Below are positions 9,104 to 17,487 of a DNA stretch of 64,000 nt, piece by piece (position 1 is the first letter of the stretch; every line of letters begins with the position of its first letter). Made by a program: the position numbers and the translations under genes. The notes under the pieces are model-generated. The model was not told where the DNA came from and did not search any database. It saw only the letters and a list, made by a program, of their open reading frames with translations. Origin of the DNA: Devosia naphthalenivorans (GTDB lineage: Bacteria; Pseudomonadota; Alphaproteobacteria; Rhizobiales; Devosiaceae); contig NZ_PYVW01000001.1 of the NCBI RefSeq assembly GCF_003056355.1, positions 124,001-188,000 on the forward strand. Reading direction: 5' to 3'.

Positions 9104-10030
9104 GTGGATAAGCTGCTCAACCAGTTCATCGCGATCGCGGAAACAGGCAGCATCAGGGCGGCGACCGCTGTTCTGAATGTCACCCAGCCGACGCTCACCG
9201 TGAATATGCACAAGCTTGGGAGCGACCTCAAAGCGCAACTTTTTGTCCGCTCAGCCCGTGGCGTGCGGCTCACCGCCTATGGAGAAATCGTCTACGAGAA
9301 TGCCCGGCTGATCCAGCGCCTGGACGACAACATGCGCAAGTCGGTGGGGGACATGCGCACGCGCAACGAGCGCGGCATCAGTATCGGCAGCGGTTATTCC
9401 TGGTGGACCGTCTTTGTTCGCGAAATGCTGCTCGACTACCAGCGGCACAATCCAAGAGCACCTGTGCAGGTGAGCCTCGGAGACCAGTTGCGTTGCCTTG
9501 ACCAGCTGCTGTCAGGCGACATTTCCCTGTTCGTCTCGCACGAAATTCGGGGCCTCAGTTCCGGCATCGGCACGCAGTTCATAAGGCTTAGCCAGGTCTA
9601 TAACGGTGTCTTCGTTCGCGAGGGGCATCCATTGCTCGGAGCAATGCGTACGAGCCAGGAGATCGAGGCCTATCCCTTGATCACCAGTTCCCTTGCGGAG
9701 AGCCGGCAGCAGCGCTTCTTTGACAACGACTGGCGGCGCGAGCGCGGCGAAGATTCATTTGGTCGCGACCGCTACATCTTCGGATCGAACTCCATTTCCG
9801 CCTGTATCGACTATTTGCGCAATACTGATGCCTTCTTGCGAATTTCCAACGTCATCGCTCCGTACTTCGCTGAACAGGGAGTGATGGAGGTCCTGCAGGA
9901 GGCAAGACCGACCAGCATACCGATGGGGATCTATGTGCTTAAGGAGCGGCGCGGAGAACAGCGGCTGGAACAAACGCTGGATTGGCTGATCGCAGCGTGC
10001 CGTAAAACGCTGCCCCCGCTCTTAACTTGA
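9104..10030 (+). CDS. LysR-family transcriptional regulator
   Basis: A 308-residue LysR-type regulator. The N-terminal winged helix-turn-helix covers about residues 1-60 (FIAIAETGSIRAATAVLNVTQ, then LKAQLFVRSARGVRLT). The rest is the periplasmic-binding-like effector domain. It starts with GTG, and GGAGG at 9095-9099 decides the start. The divergent arrangement with the binding-protein gene suggests that it regulates that gene and itself through the shared spacer. Effector unknown. Confidence 0.92.
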   Translation: MDKLLNQFIAIAETGSIRAATAVLNVTQPTLTVNMHKLGSDLKAQLFVRSARGVRLTAYGEIVYENARLIQRLDDNMRKSVGDMRTRNERGISIGSGYSWWTVFVREMLLDYQRHNPRAPVQVSLGDQLRCLDQLLSGDISLFVSHEIRGLSSGIGTQFIRLSQVYNGVFVREGHPLLGAMRTSQEIEAYPLITSSLAESRQQRFFDNDWRRERGEDSFGRDRYIFGSNSISACIDYLRNTDAFLRISNVIAPYFAEQGVMEVLQEARPTSIPMGIYVLKERRGEQRLEQTLDWLIAACRKTLPPLLT

Positions 10031-10369
10031 CCTTTGCATGATCATCCCGAAACCCGCGAGATCAATGCTGTGGATTCGCCGGGTGAGTTGCGGTGCGCAG
10101 TAAGCAAACGCTGGGTGTGGGAGGGCTTTTGCAAATCAGTGATCTTCGAAGCCACCATTTCGGCCGGCTTGCACGGTACTGAGAGGCTGCGAGTGATCTC
10201 TTCTGCGCTTGCCAAGCGTCCTGCGGCCAAGAACCCGGCCGCCCCGCCTAAGCTACATCATCGTCTTGATGTAATAATTGAACATGGTTCATTTCGTCCG
10301 CGCCATTTGGTTCTTGATATATCAGATTTCAGATGGTAAGTCGCTCTTATGTAAACAGAGGGGGCGGCA
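10031..10369. other. Intergenic region upstream of the uronate locus
   Basis: No credible gene is seen in this 339-base stretch. It should hold the promoter of the GntR-led operon; the last 60 bases are AT-rich and contain a perfect palindrome (see 10315-10324). Confidence 0.6.
10315..10324. promoter_or_regulatory. Candidate GntR operator palindrome
   Basis: Perfect 10-base palindrome TGATATATCA, 46 bases before the GntR start codon, in a locally AT-rich stretch. Regulators of the FadR/FCD group bind short AT-containing palindromes near their own promoters, so this is a plausible autoregulatory site. Only this one copy was noticed. Confidence 0.4.
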
Positions 10370-11062
10370 ATGAATGAGCAAGTTCCACTGTCTCCAGTTG
10401 ACCCCTGGATGCTGAAGAATCTCCGTGAGCATGTGCACGGCCTCGTTCGCAAGGCGATCATCTCGGGTCGGCTGAAAGCCGGCGAAAAGCTCAATGAGCG
10501 CCGTCTCGCCACGGAGCTGGGCATCAGTACGACACCCCTTAAGGAAGCACTCCGCCAATTGGAGGCGGAGGGGCTCGTCCGTACAGAAGCGCGGCGAGGC
10601 AGCTATGTGACCTTCAACGCGCGTCAGGCGGAGGAAATGACACTCGCCCGTGCTGCGCTTGAGAGCATGATTGCGCGCCAAGCCGCCAAGCACATCGAAA
10701 AATCTCATGTCCTGCGTCTCAGCGAAACCCTAGAGCAGATGAAGAGCGCTCTCCTGGTTGCCGACCTCAATGAGTTGATCGCACTCAATGAGAAGTTCCA
10801 CGACGCAATTCATGAGGCTTCAGGATGCCAATATCTGCGGCGGTTGCAGAGCAATCAGCGCATGTACAACCATGAAACGCGTCTTCTAGTTCTTGCGGAG
10901 GCGCATGAACGCGAACGCTCGTTTCGCGAACACACGGCAATTTTCGAAGCGATCAACCTGCGAGACCAGGACCTAGCCGAAAAACGCATGCGCGAGCATG
11001 TGATGACGGCTGGGGAGGAGCATGTGCGCAGGGTTTTTGGATCACAGGCTCTGGGGGATTGA
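10370..11062 (+). CDS. GntR-family (FCD) transcriptional regulator
   Basis: A 230-residue GntR regulator with an N-terminal winged helix (about residues 15-82; GRLKAGEKLNERRLATELGIST) and a C-terminal FCD ligand domain. In the FCD part, the metal-binding histidines appear in EKFHDAIHEASG and EHTAIFEAI, and further His lies in REHVMTAG. FCD regulators often sense sugar acids and control uronate or aldarate catabolism. The gene abuts the next (stop at 11060-11062, ATG at 11063) and heads an operon of uronate-oxidation genes, so it is likely the pathway regulator. Confidence 0.92.
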   Translation: MNEQVPLSPVDPWMLKNLREHVHGLVRKAIISGRLKAGEKLNERRLATELGISTTPLKEALRQLEAEGLVRTEARRGSYVTFNARQAEEMTLARAALESMIARQAAKHIEKSHVLRLSETLEQMKSALLVADLNELIALNEKFHDAIHEASGCQYLRRLQSNQRMYNHETRLLVLAEAHERERSFREHTAIFEAINLRDQDLAEKRMREHVMTAGEEHVRRVFGSQALGD

Positions 11063-11974
11063 ATGAATATCGAAGCTTATCGGCGCGTACTGACCGGCAT
11101 TTCCGGCGTGCATGTTACTGCATACGACAGCTCGGGTGAAATCGACCCGAAATTGACCGGCAAAATTGTCGCGCGCATTGCAGCCGCTGGCATCCACAAC
11201 ATCGTCAGCGGCGGCAATACCGGCGAGTTCTTCAGCCTGACTTTTGACGAGGTGGTAAGGCTTCAATCGATCGCCATCGAAGCCAATGATGGACGCGCCA
11301 CTGTGACAGCCGCCGCAGGCCGCTCGATAAAGGAGGCGATCGCCACCACCAAGGCAGCCAAGCAGGCGGGAGCAAATGGTGTGATGGTTCACCACCCGCT
11401 TGATCCATTCGCCGCGCCGCAGTCGCAAGCCGACTATTTCCTTGCCATTGCCGAGGCCTCCGAACTGCCGGTCGTAGCGTACCTTCGTTCCGATGCCATC
11501 AAGCTCGACGATCTCGGACGGATCGCCGAACATGCCAACATCGCCGGAATAAAGTTCGCCTCCACGAACCTGACGCTGTTCTCAGAATGCGTTCGGGCCA
11601 CTGCCGGGCAGGCGCCCGTTTGGATTTGTGGGCTGGCCGAAAGTTGGGCAGTGCCGTTTTACTCCTTAGGAGCCAAGGGGTTTACCTCAGGCCTCGTCAA
11701 TCTTGATCCAGGGCGCTCGCTGGCTGTTTGGAAGGCGCTGGAAGCAGGAGACTACGCGTTGGCCCGCTCGCTTGTCGACGCGATCGCCAGCTTCGAGCAG
11801 ATGCGAACCAAGTTCAACAACGGCGCCAATGTGACTGTCGTCAAAGAAGCGCTGACCATGCGTGGAGATTCCGTCGGACCTGCCCGTTTGCCGGGCTTAC
11901 CCGCTCTGGATGACGCCGACCGTAGGCGGCTGAACGAAATTCTGTCCGGCTGGGAGGCAAGCAAGGCCGCCTGA
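11063..11974 (+). CDS. Dihydrodipicolinate synthase-family lyase, probable 5-dehydro-4-deoxyglucarate dehydratase
   Basis: A 303-residue (beta/alpha)8 protein of the DapA/NAL superfamily. The Schiff-base Lys is seen in AGIKFAS (about residue 167), the catalytic Tyr in VVAYLRSD (about residue 138), and GGNTGEF is the substrate carboxylate loop. The superfamily includes aldolases, DapA and KdgD. Its position beside uronate dehydrogenase and an enolase-superfamily enzyme favours a KdgD-like role: dehydration and decarboxylation of 5-keto-4-deoxyglucarate to alpha-ketoglutarate semialdehyde. That role rests on context; another 2-keto-acid aldolase activity is possible. Confidence 0.8.
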   Translation: MNIEAYRRVLTGISGVHVTAYDSSGEIDPKLTGKIVARIAAAGIHNIVSGGNTGEFFSLTFDEVVRLQSIAIEANDGRATVTAAAGRSIKEAIATTKAAKQAGANGVMVHHPLDPFAAPQSQADYFLAIAEASELPVVAYLRSDAIKLDDLGRIAEHANIAGIKFASTNLTLFSECVRATAGQAPVWICGLAESWAVPFYSLGAKGFTSGLVNLDPGRSLAVWKALEAGDYALARSLVDAIASFEQMRTKFNNGANVTVVKEALTMRGDSVGPARLPGLPALDDADRRRLNEILSGWEASKAA

Positions 11975-11985
11975 AGACAACAAAC

Positions 11986-12009
11986 TGCCCGGTGAGTTTG
12001 GCACCGGCA
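11986..12009 (+). promoter_or_regulatory. Intercistronic stem-loop before binding-protein gene
   Basis: TGCCCGGTG pairs with CACCGGCA across a 7-base loop, with one bulged C, giving eight base pairs. It lies between the lyase gene and the binding-protein gene. No T-run follows. It may protect or separate the downstream mRNA segment. Confidence 0.45.
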
Positions 12010-12043
12010 TTAGAACAACCAAACTTACCCTGAGGAGGACATA

Positions 12044-13234
12044 ATGAGTTTCACACTATCACGTCGACATTTCCTTGGCGGCGCAGCCGGCATTGCTGGC
12101 CTTGGCGCACTCGCACCGCTACGCGCAATGGCTGCCGGTCTCCCCCTGCCAACATCGCCGGTTACGCTGAACATCATCGATGCTGCGGGCAATCTAGCGC
12201 TGACCCAGCCTGCCTTCGACAATTACGTTGCCGCCAGGGGCGATCTGGTGTCGCGCATTACCTTCAACAAGGCACCATCCCCGGAGTTGCCGGGGAAAAT
12301 CCGCGCCCAGCAGGCAGCCAATCGCGTCGACATCGACATGGTTATTATCGGTCCCGATGCCTTGTCGGCCGGTCTTGCCGACGACATTTGGGTTAATCTG
12401 CTGGATGTCGCGGACAGCGGCTTGCCAGACCTGCAGTCCATCTATCTTGATCCAGCTTGGCGCATGCAGGAATTGGCACAGGGGCGTGGGGTCACCATCA
12501 CTTACTACCCGTCCGGGCCGCTGCTTTCCTATATGCCCGATAAAGTTGCCAAGGTTCCTGCCACCGCCGAGCAACTGCTCGACTGGACCCGCCAAAACCC
12601 CAACAAGTTCATCTATGCCCGGCCAGCAAACTCCGGCCCAGGCCGCACTTTCCTGATGGGGCTGCCCTATCTTCTGGGCGACAGCGATCCCAAGGACCCA
12701 TCAGCCGGATGGAGCAAAACCTGGGAATACCTCAAGGAACTGCACAAGAATATCGAGTATTACCCGTCCGGCACGGGAGCGCTAATGAAAGAGTTTGGCG
12801 AAGGCACCCGCGACATGACTGTGACCACCACTGGGTGGGACATTAATCCGCGCGTTCTGGGTGTCGTGCCCAAGGAAGCCAAGGTTTCCAAGCTCGAGGG
12901 CTTCCATTGGGTCTGCGACGCCCATTATTTCGCCGTGCCCAAGGGTGTGTCCAATGAAAAGCTGGCCGTGATATTTGACATGATGGCGTTCATGCTGACT
13001 CCGGAGCAGCAGGCCTATACCTATGACCAGGGCTATTTCTACCCTGGTCCGGCAGTCAAGGGCGTGACACTGGAGATGGCACCGCAGGAAAGCCAGGACG
13101 CGATTGCCGAGTTCGGGCGTCCAGAATATGCCGATTGGATTGCGAACAATCCAATCGAACTGCCGCTTGAGCCGGAATCGCTGGTGACAGCATTCCGCCG
13201 CTGGGACGAGGAAGTCGCCTCAGTCGCCAAGTAA
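12044..13234 (+). CDS. ABC transporter substrate-binding protein (polyamine/iron-type)
   Basis: A 396-residue periplasmic binding protein with a twin-arginine signal (SRRHFLGGAAG) and cleavage near AMA at residue 28. The ribosome binding site GAGGAGG just before the ATG at 12044 fixes the start. It belongs to the large SBP class served by PotABC or Fe(III)-type ABC transporters, whose ATPase and two permeases follow directly. The surrounding uronate genes suggest that it binds a uronate, aldarate or short oligouronide rather than a polyamine; this is inference from context. Stem-loops lie on both sides of the gene. Confidence 0.88.
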   Translation: MSFTLSRRHFLGGAAGIAGLGALAPLRAMAAGLPLPTSPVTLNIIDAAGNLALTQPAFDNYVAARGDLVSRITFNKAPSPELPGKIRAQQAANRVDIDMVIIGPDALSAGLADDIWVNLLDVADSGLPDLQSIYLDPAWRMQELAQGRGVTITYYPSGPLLSYMPDKVAKVPATAEQLLDWTRQNPNKFIYARPANSGPGRTFLMGLPYLLGDSDPKDPSAGWSKTWEYLKELHKNIEYYPSGTGALMKEFGEGTRDMTVTTTGWDINPRVLGVVPKEAKVSKLEGFHWVCDAHYFAVPKGVSNEKLAVIFDMMAFMLTPEQQAYTYDQGYFYPGPAVKGVTLEMAPQESQDAIAEFGRPEYADWIANNPIELPLEPESLVTAFRRWDEEVASVAK

Positions 13235-13256
13235 GCCTATCCACGCCAACAACAAA

Positions 13257-13289
13257 CTCACGGTGCGCTTCATAGCTTTGCACCGTGAG
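13257..13289 (+). promoter_or_regulatory. Intercistronic stem-loop after binding-protein gene
   Basis: Perfect 10-bp inverted repeat, CTCACGGTGC (13257-13266) and GCACCGTGAG (13280-13289), with a 13-base loop, between the binding-protein and ATPase genes. No T-run follows. It is well placed to stabilise the binding-protein mRNA or to lower expression of the membrane components. Confidence 0.65.
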
Positions 13290-13309
13290 CCCTTGTGGAG
13301 TTAATTCCC

Positions 13310-14386
13310 ATGCAGCTGTCGTCCACCCCATTCAAGGAACTCAGGCTGGAGCGCATGAGCCGCGCCTTCGGTTCCTTCAATGCCCTGCGCGAAATTTCCC
13401 TCACCATCCGCCAGGGGGAGTTTATCGCTCTGCTGGGTCCCTCGGGATGTGGAAAATCCACCGCGCTCAATTGCATTGCCGGCCTGCTCGCAACGACGGG
13501 CGGCGGCATCTTTATCGATGACAAGCGCATCGATCAGCTCAAGCCCGAAGACCGTGGCTTTGGCATGGTGTTCCAAAACTATGCGCTGTTCCCGCATATG
13601 AGCGTACGCGAGAATATTGGGTTCGGCCTCAAGATGCGCGGCGTAGCCAAAGCTGAAATCGAGAGCCGGGTCGATGCGGCTCTCACACTCGTGCGGCTGC
13701 AAGGGCAGGGCAATAAGCCGCCGGGGCAACTTTCGGGAGGCCAGCAACAACGCGTCGCCATCGCCCGCGCTATCGTCATCGAGCCGCCATTGGTGCTCAT
13801 GGATGAGCCATTGTCCAATCTTGACGCCAAGTTGCGCCTCGAAATGCGCGCCGAAATTCGTCGCATTCACGCCCAGTTGGGCGCAACTACGATTTATGTG
13901 ACCCACGATCAGGACGAAGCGCTGTCATTGGCCGATAGGGTTGTCGTCCTGCGCGACGGTGCTATTCGCCAAATCGGCGCCCCGCATGAACTTTATGACA
14001 GTCCCGATCACATCGACGTCGCTCAGTTCATGGGTTTCCGAAATTGTCTTCGTGGCGTCGTCACCGCTCGCAACGGCCTGCAGGCATCGGTGGCGGTAGG
14101 CAATGCAACACTGACTGGCATGCTGCGAAATGATCTCAACGTCGGTGACGCCGCTCTGGTAGCCGCACGCGGCGATGACGTCACCTCTGGCGATGAGCAC
14201 GCAAATACCCTGCCGGCGGTGATCGAAAGCATCGAATATCGTGGGCGCGAATTTGTCGGGTCGGCGCGAACCGCTGACGACGTGGAGCTTGTTTTCCATA
14301 CGCCCAAAAACGTGGCGGTCGGCAGCCGGGTATTCCTGTCGGTGGATCCGGATCGCACCATCATCTTTGCCGACAAGGAGGTGTGA
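13310..14386 (+). CDS. ABC transporter ATP-binding protein (PotA/UgpC type)
   Basis: A 358-residue single ABC ATPase with a C-terminal TOBE-like regulatory domain. Walker A is GPSGCGKS, the signature is LSGGQQQRVAIARA, Walker B is LVLMDEPLSNLD, and the switch His is in TIYVTHDQDEA. A GTG at 13295 is in frame, but TGGAG at 13296-13300 favours the ATG at 13310. The stop overlaps the first permease start (TGATG). This is the energy module of the importer in the uronate operon. Confidence 0.93.
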   Translation: MQLSSTPFKELRLERMSRAFGSFNALREISLTIRQGEFIALLGPSGCGKSTALNCIAGLLATTGGGIFIDDKRIDQLKPEDRGFGMVFQNYALFPHMSVRENIGFGLKMRGVAKAEIESRVDAALTLVRLQGQGNKPPGQLSGGQQQRVAIARAIVIEPPLVLMDEPLSNLDAKLRLEMRAEIRRIHAQLGATTIYVTHDQDEALSLADRVVVLRDGAIRQIGAPHELYDSPDHIDVAQFMGFRNCLRGVVTARNGLQASVAVGNATLTGMLRNDLNVGDAALVAARGDDVTSGDEHANTLPAVIESIEYRGREFVGSARTADDVELVFHTPKNVAVGSRVFLSVDPDRTIIFADKEV

Positions 14387-15303
14387 TGACAGTCTCCGCA
14401 CTCGATGGTCACCATGCCGAGCGAGGCAACAAGAGCATCCGTCAGAAACTGGCGTTGCGCGGTATTGATGGTGTGACGCTATTGATCCTGCCGGCAGCCA
14501 TCTTCATCGTGGGAGTGTTCATCTACCCGTTTTTTTACGGGCTGGTGCTTTCGTTCACGCCGATGGCAGGCGGCGGCGCCCTCGCGAATTACCAGGCGTT
14601 CTTTTCCGATCCGTACCTCTACAACACCATCGCAGCGACGCTGCGCCTCGCGCTGCCCGTAACCATCCTGAGCTTGGCTTTCTCCATCCCGATTGCGATG
14701 CGAGTGCGCCTGATGGAACGCCAACGCCTGCTCACAACCATTCTTGTGCTGCCGCTGACACTGGGCACGGTGTTGGTCGCAGAAGGCCTGCTCAATTATC
14801 TCGGTCCACAGGGCTGGTTCAGCCGCATCCTCATTCTGATCGGTCTGATCGAGGAGCCGCTGAAGCTGACGAACAACTACTGGGGCGTGCTGGCCTCTCT
14901 GATTATCACGGTGTTCCCATTCACGTTCCTGCTGACACTTTCATATATCACCGGGATCGATCCGGCGCTGGAAAAGGCAGCCGCCACGCACGGTGCCAAT
15001 AGCTGGCAGCGGTTCCGCTTTGTCATGCTGCCGCTTCTGGTGCCTGGCATTGCCATCGCATTCTGCCTGACCTTCGTTCAAGCCTTTGCGGTGTTTCCCT
15101 CGGCAGTTCTGCTGGGTGCGCCATCTGGAGATACGCGCGTGATCTCCATTGCCGCGGCGCAAGCGGCGTTTGAGCAGTACGATTTCTCCATGGCATCGGC
15201 GATCGCCATGATCATGGCTGTGGTGCAGCTCGGGGTCGTCGTCGCCATTCTCGCTATCCGCAACATGTTCTATCGGGGCACGACCTCGGGCGGGAAAGGG
15301 TAA
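14386..15303 (+). CDS. ABC transporter permease (PotB-like)
   Basis: A 305-residue inner-membrane permease of the BPD_transp_1 family with six or so predicted membrane spans. The EAA loop is visible as EKAAATHGANSWQRFRFVMLP. It starts at the ATG overlapping the ATPase stop, with AAGGAGG just upstream (a GTG one codon earlier is the alternative). It pairs with the next gene to form the heterodimeric channel. Confidence 0.9.
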   Translation: MTVSALDGHHAERGNKSIRQKLALRGIDGVTLLILPAAIFIVGVFIYPFFYGLVLSFTPMAGGGALANYQAFFSDPYLYNTIAATLRLALPVTILSLAFSIPIAMRVRLMERQRLLTTILVLPLTLGTVLVAEGLLNYLGPQGWFSRILILIGLIEEPLKLTNNYWGVLASLIITVFPFTFLLTLSYITGIDPALEKAAATHGANSWQRFRFVMLPLLVPGIAIAFCLTFVQAFAVFPSAVLLGAPSGDTRVISIAAAQAAFEQYDFSMASAIAMIMAVVQLGVVVAILAIRNMFYRGTTSGGKG

Positions 15304-15307
15304 TTCT

Positions 15308-16150
15308 ATGATCCGCGATACCACAATCGGTGCCAAGCTCTGGATCGCCGCCGTCTGGGCCACCGTCATCTTCTTCGTCGTCAACGTACTGGCGATGATC
15401 GCCGTCGTCGTGATCTCCTCCTTCGGTACCCGCTGGCTGGGCACCTGGCTCCCGGAAGCCCTTACCTTGAAGTGGTATCTCGCAGCCTGGAAGGAATTTC
15501 AGCTCAGCGAGGTGCTGCTTGTCACCTTCCAGATCGCCTTCACCGTGGTCGCCTTATCGGGGATCATCGGAGTAACAGCGGCCTATGCCATGGCGCGAAG
15601 AGACTTTCCGGGCAAGAAACTGCTGATGTTGCTGTTCCTCTTGCCGCTGCTGGTCCCTCCGATAACGTACGGTATTCCGCTCGCTACGGTCCTCTACCAG
15701 TGGGGTCCGGGCGGTACGTTCTGGGGCGTGGTGCTGGCCAATCTGGTCCCTACCGTGCCCTTCGTGATCCTTGTCATGATCCCGTTCATCGAGCAGATCG
15801 ACCCCAAGATCGAAGCCGCCGCACGAGTCTTCGGTGCCGGCACCTTCCGGCTGTTCATTCATGTACTCCTGCCCATGCTGTTGCCGGGCATTCTGGCCGC
15901 CCTGCTGCTGGTCCTGGTGCGCACGGTCGCCATGTTCGAGCTCACCTTCCTCACTGCGGGACCCACCAGCCAGACTCTCGTCGTCGCGCTTTACTACTCT
16001 GTCTTCGCGGCGGGTGTTCGCGCGGTGCAATCGATCGATGCCATGGCCGTCATCTATATGGTCTCGACGCTGATCTGGCTGTTGATTGCCTTGCGCTTCG
16101 TCAACCCCACCCAGATCGTGGCGCGCGGCAAGCAGGCCAACGCTCACTGA
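15308..16150 (+). CDS. ABC transporter permease (PotC-like)
   Basis: A 280-residue permease of the same family, with about six membrane segments and the EAA motif EAAARVFGAGTFRLFIHVLLP. It lies 4 bases after the first permease. This completes a polyamine/iron-type ABC importer embedded in a sugar-acid catabolic operon. A stem-loop after this gene separates the transporter from the enzyme genes. Confidence 0.9.
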   Translation: MIRDTTIGAKLWIAAVWATVIFFVVNVLAMIAVVVISSFGTRWLGTWLPEALTLKWYLAAWKEFQLSEVLLVTFQIAFTVVALSGIIGVTAAYAMARRDFPGKKLLMLLFLLPLLVPPITYGIPLATVLYQWGPGGTFWGVVLANLVPTVPFVILVMIPFIEQIDPKIEAAARVFGAGTFRLFIHVLLPMLLPGILAALLLVLVRTVAMFELTFLTAGPTSQTLVVALYYSVFAAGVRAVQSIDAMAVIYMVSTLIWLLIALRFVNPTQIVARGKQANAH

Positions 16151-16164
16151 CTTTGTCCATTCCG

Positions 16165-16190
16165 ACGGAAGCGCATTGCAGCGCTTCCGT
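16165..16190 (+). promoter_or_regulatory. Intercistronic stem-loop between transporter and enzyme genes
   Basis: Perfect 10-bp inverted repeat, ACGGAAGCGC (16165-16174) and GCGCTTCCGT (16181-16190), with a 6-base loop. It sits in the 60-base gap between the last permease and the enolase-superfamily gene. No T-run, so an mRNA processing or stability role is more likely than termination. Confidence 0.6.
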
Positions 16191-16210
16191 TCGCAGCGAG
16201 ATCGCAAACA

Positions 16211-17419
16211 ATGAAGATTACGGCGCTCGAAACTATCCAGCTTCCTCATCTGAACAACATCTTATGGGTGCGGCTGCATACCGATCAGGGCATCGTCGGC
16301 TTGGGCGAGACCTTCCGCGGTGTGCCAGCGGTTGCAGCATATTTGCACAACGATATCGCGCCGCTCCTGATCGGGCAAAATCCACTCGAAATTGACCGGA
16401 TTTCCAAGCTGCTGCTGGAGCCTTATGTGGGGTTCCGGTCGTCCGGAGTTGAAATCCGCGCGGCGTCCGCGGTCGATATCGCATTGTGGGATATCTTCGG
16501 GAAATCAACAGGTCTGCCCATCCACCAGATGCTGGGCGGCCTCTCTCGTCCGTCGATCCGAACCTATAATACCTGTGCGGGCTATACCTATAACAAGAAG
16601 GGCGCCCGTCGCTACGTCAACGCCAACGAAACCGTAGAGGCCGAGGGCCCCTACGAGGACCAGGTTGCTTTTCACAACGATGCCGGAGCACTTGCGCAAA
16701 GCCTGCTCGCGGAGGGTATCGAGGCCATGAAGATATGGCCCTTTGACCCATTCGCGGTGTCCGGCGGCGGCAATTTCATCCATCGCAAAGATCTGGATAA
16801 GGCGCTTGAGCCCTTCCGCCTGATCCGCGACGCTGTCGGCGACAAAATGGAAGTAATGGTAGAGCTGCACTCGATGTGGGATCTTCCATCGGCCTTGGCG
16901 ATTGCACGCGAAATTAAGGAATTCCGCCCCTTCTGGATGGAAGATCCAATCAAGATGCAGGATGCGGACGCGCTGGCTATCTATGCCGAACGCTCGGGAC
17001 TTCCCGTGTGCGCAAGCGAGACGCTTGCCACGCGCGCTCAGTTTCTCGAATTGTTGCGTCGGGGAGCGGCCGACTACGTTATGCTCGACATCTCCTGGTG
17101 CGGGGGCCTTTCGGAAGCCAAGAAGGTCGCAACCATGGCGGAAGCTTTCCAGCGGCCGATCGCACCCCATGATTGCACGGGCCCGGTTGTCTTCGCGGCG
17201 TCCATCCATCTGGCACTCAACGCGCCCAATGCGATTTTCCAGGAATCCGTTCGCGCCTATTACAGTTCCTGGTATCGAGACCTCGTCACCGTCATGCCGC
17301 GCATCGAAAACGGGCAGATCTACCCCTTCGAGGGGCCTGGGCTTGGTCTTGAACTCAGCGAGTTCGTGCTGACCAACAAGGACGCTGTTCGGCGGACGAC
17401 GGGCGTTGCCGACTTGTGA
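16211..17419 (+). CDS. Enolase-superfamily sugar-acid dehydratase/cycloisomerase (mandelate racemase/MLE family)
   Basis: A 402-residue protein with the N-terminal MR/MLE cap domain and a C-terminal barrel. Metal-ligand candidates are E in VELHSMWD, E in WMEDPI and E in CASETLA; the general base His is in PHDCTGPV, and a Lys-containing KIWPFD strand is present. These are features of acid-sugar dehydratases and cycloisomerases. It sits directly before uronate dehydrogenase, so it probably acts on the aldarate or aldarolactone made there. It does not look close to the Agrobacterium galactarolactone cycloisomerase as I remember it, so a dehydratase is at least as likely. Confidence 0.85.
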   Translation: MKITALETIQLPHLNNILWVRLHTDQGIVGLGETFRGVPAVAAYLHNDIAPLLIGQNPLEIDRISKLLLEPYVGFRSSGVEIRAASAVDIALWDIFGKSTGLPIHQMLGGLSRPSIRTYNTCAGYTYNKKGARRYVNANETVEAEGPYEDQVAFHNDAGALAQSLLAEGIEAMKIWPFDPFAVSGGGNFIHRKDLDKALEPFRLIRDAVGDKMEVMVELHSMWDLPSALAIAREIKEFRPFWMEDPIKMQDADALAIYAERSGLPVCASETLATRAQFLELLRRGAADYVMLDISWCGGLSEAKKVATMAEAFQRPIAPHDCTGPVVFAASIHLALNAPNAIFQESVRAYYSSWYRDLVTVMPRIENGQIYPFEGPGLGLELSEFVLTNKDAVRRTTGVADL

Positions 17420-17487
17420 CGCCGTTGGCAGCCCAGACGATTTTGCCTGTTCTCCCGGGGCAGTGGCTCGAATAAGGGGCTGAGATC

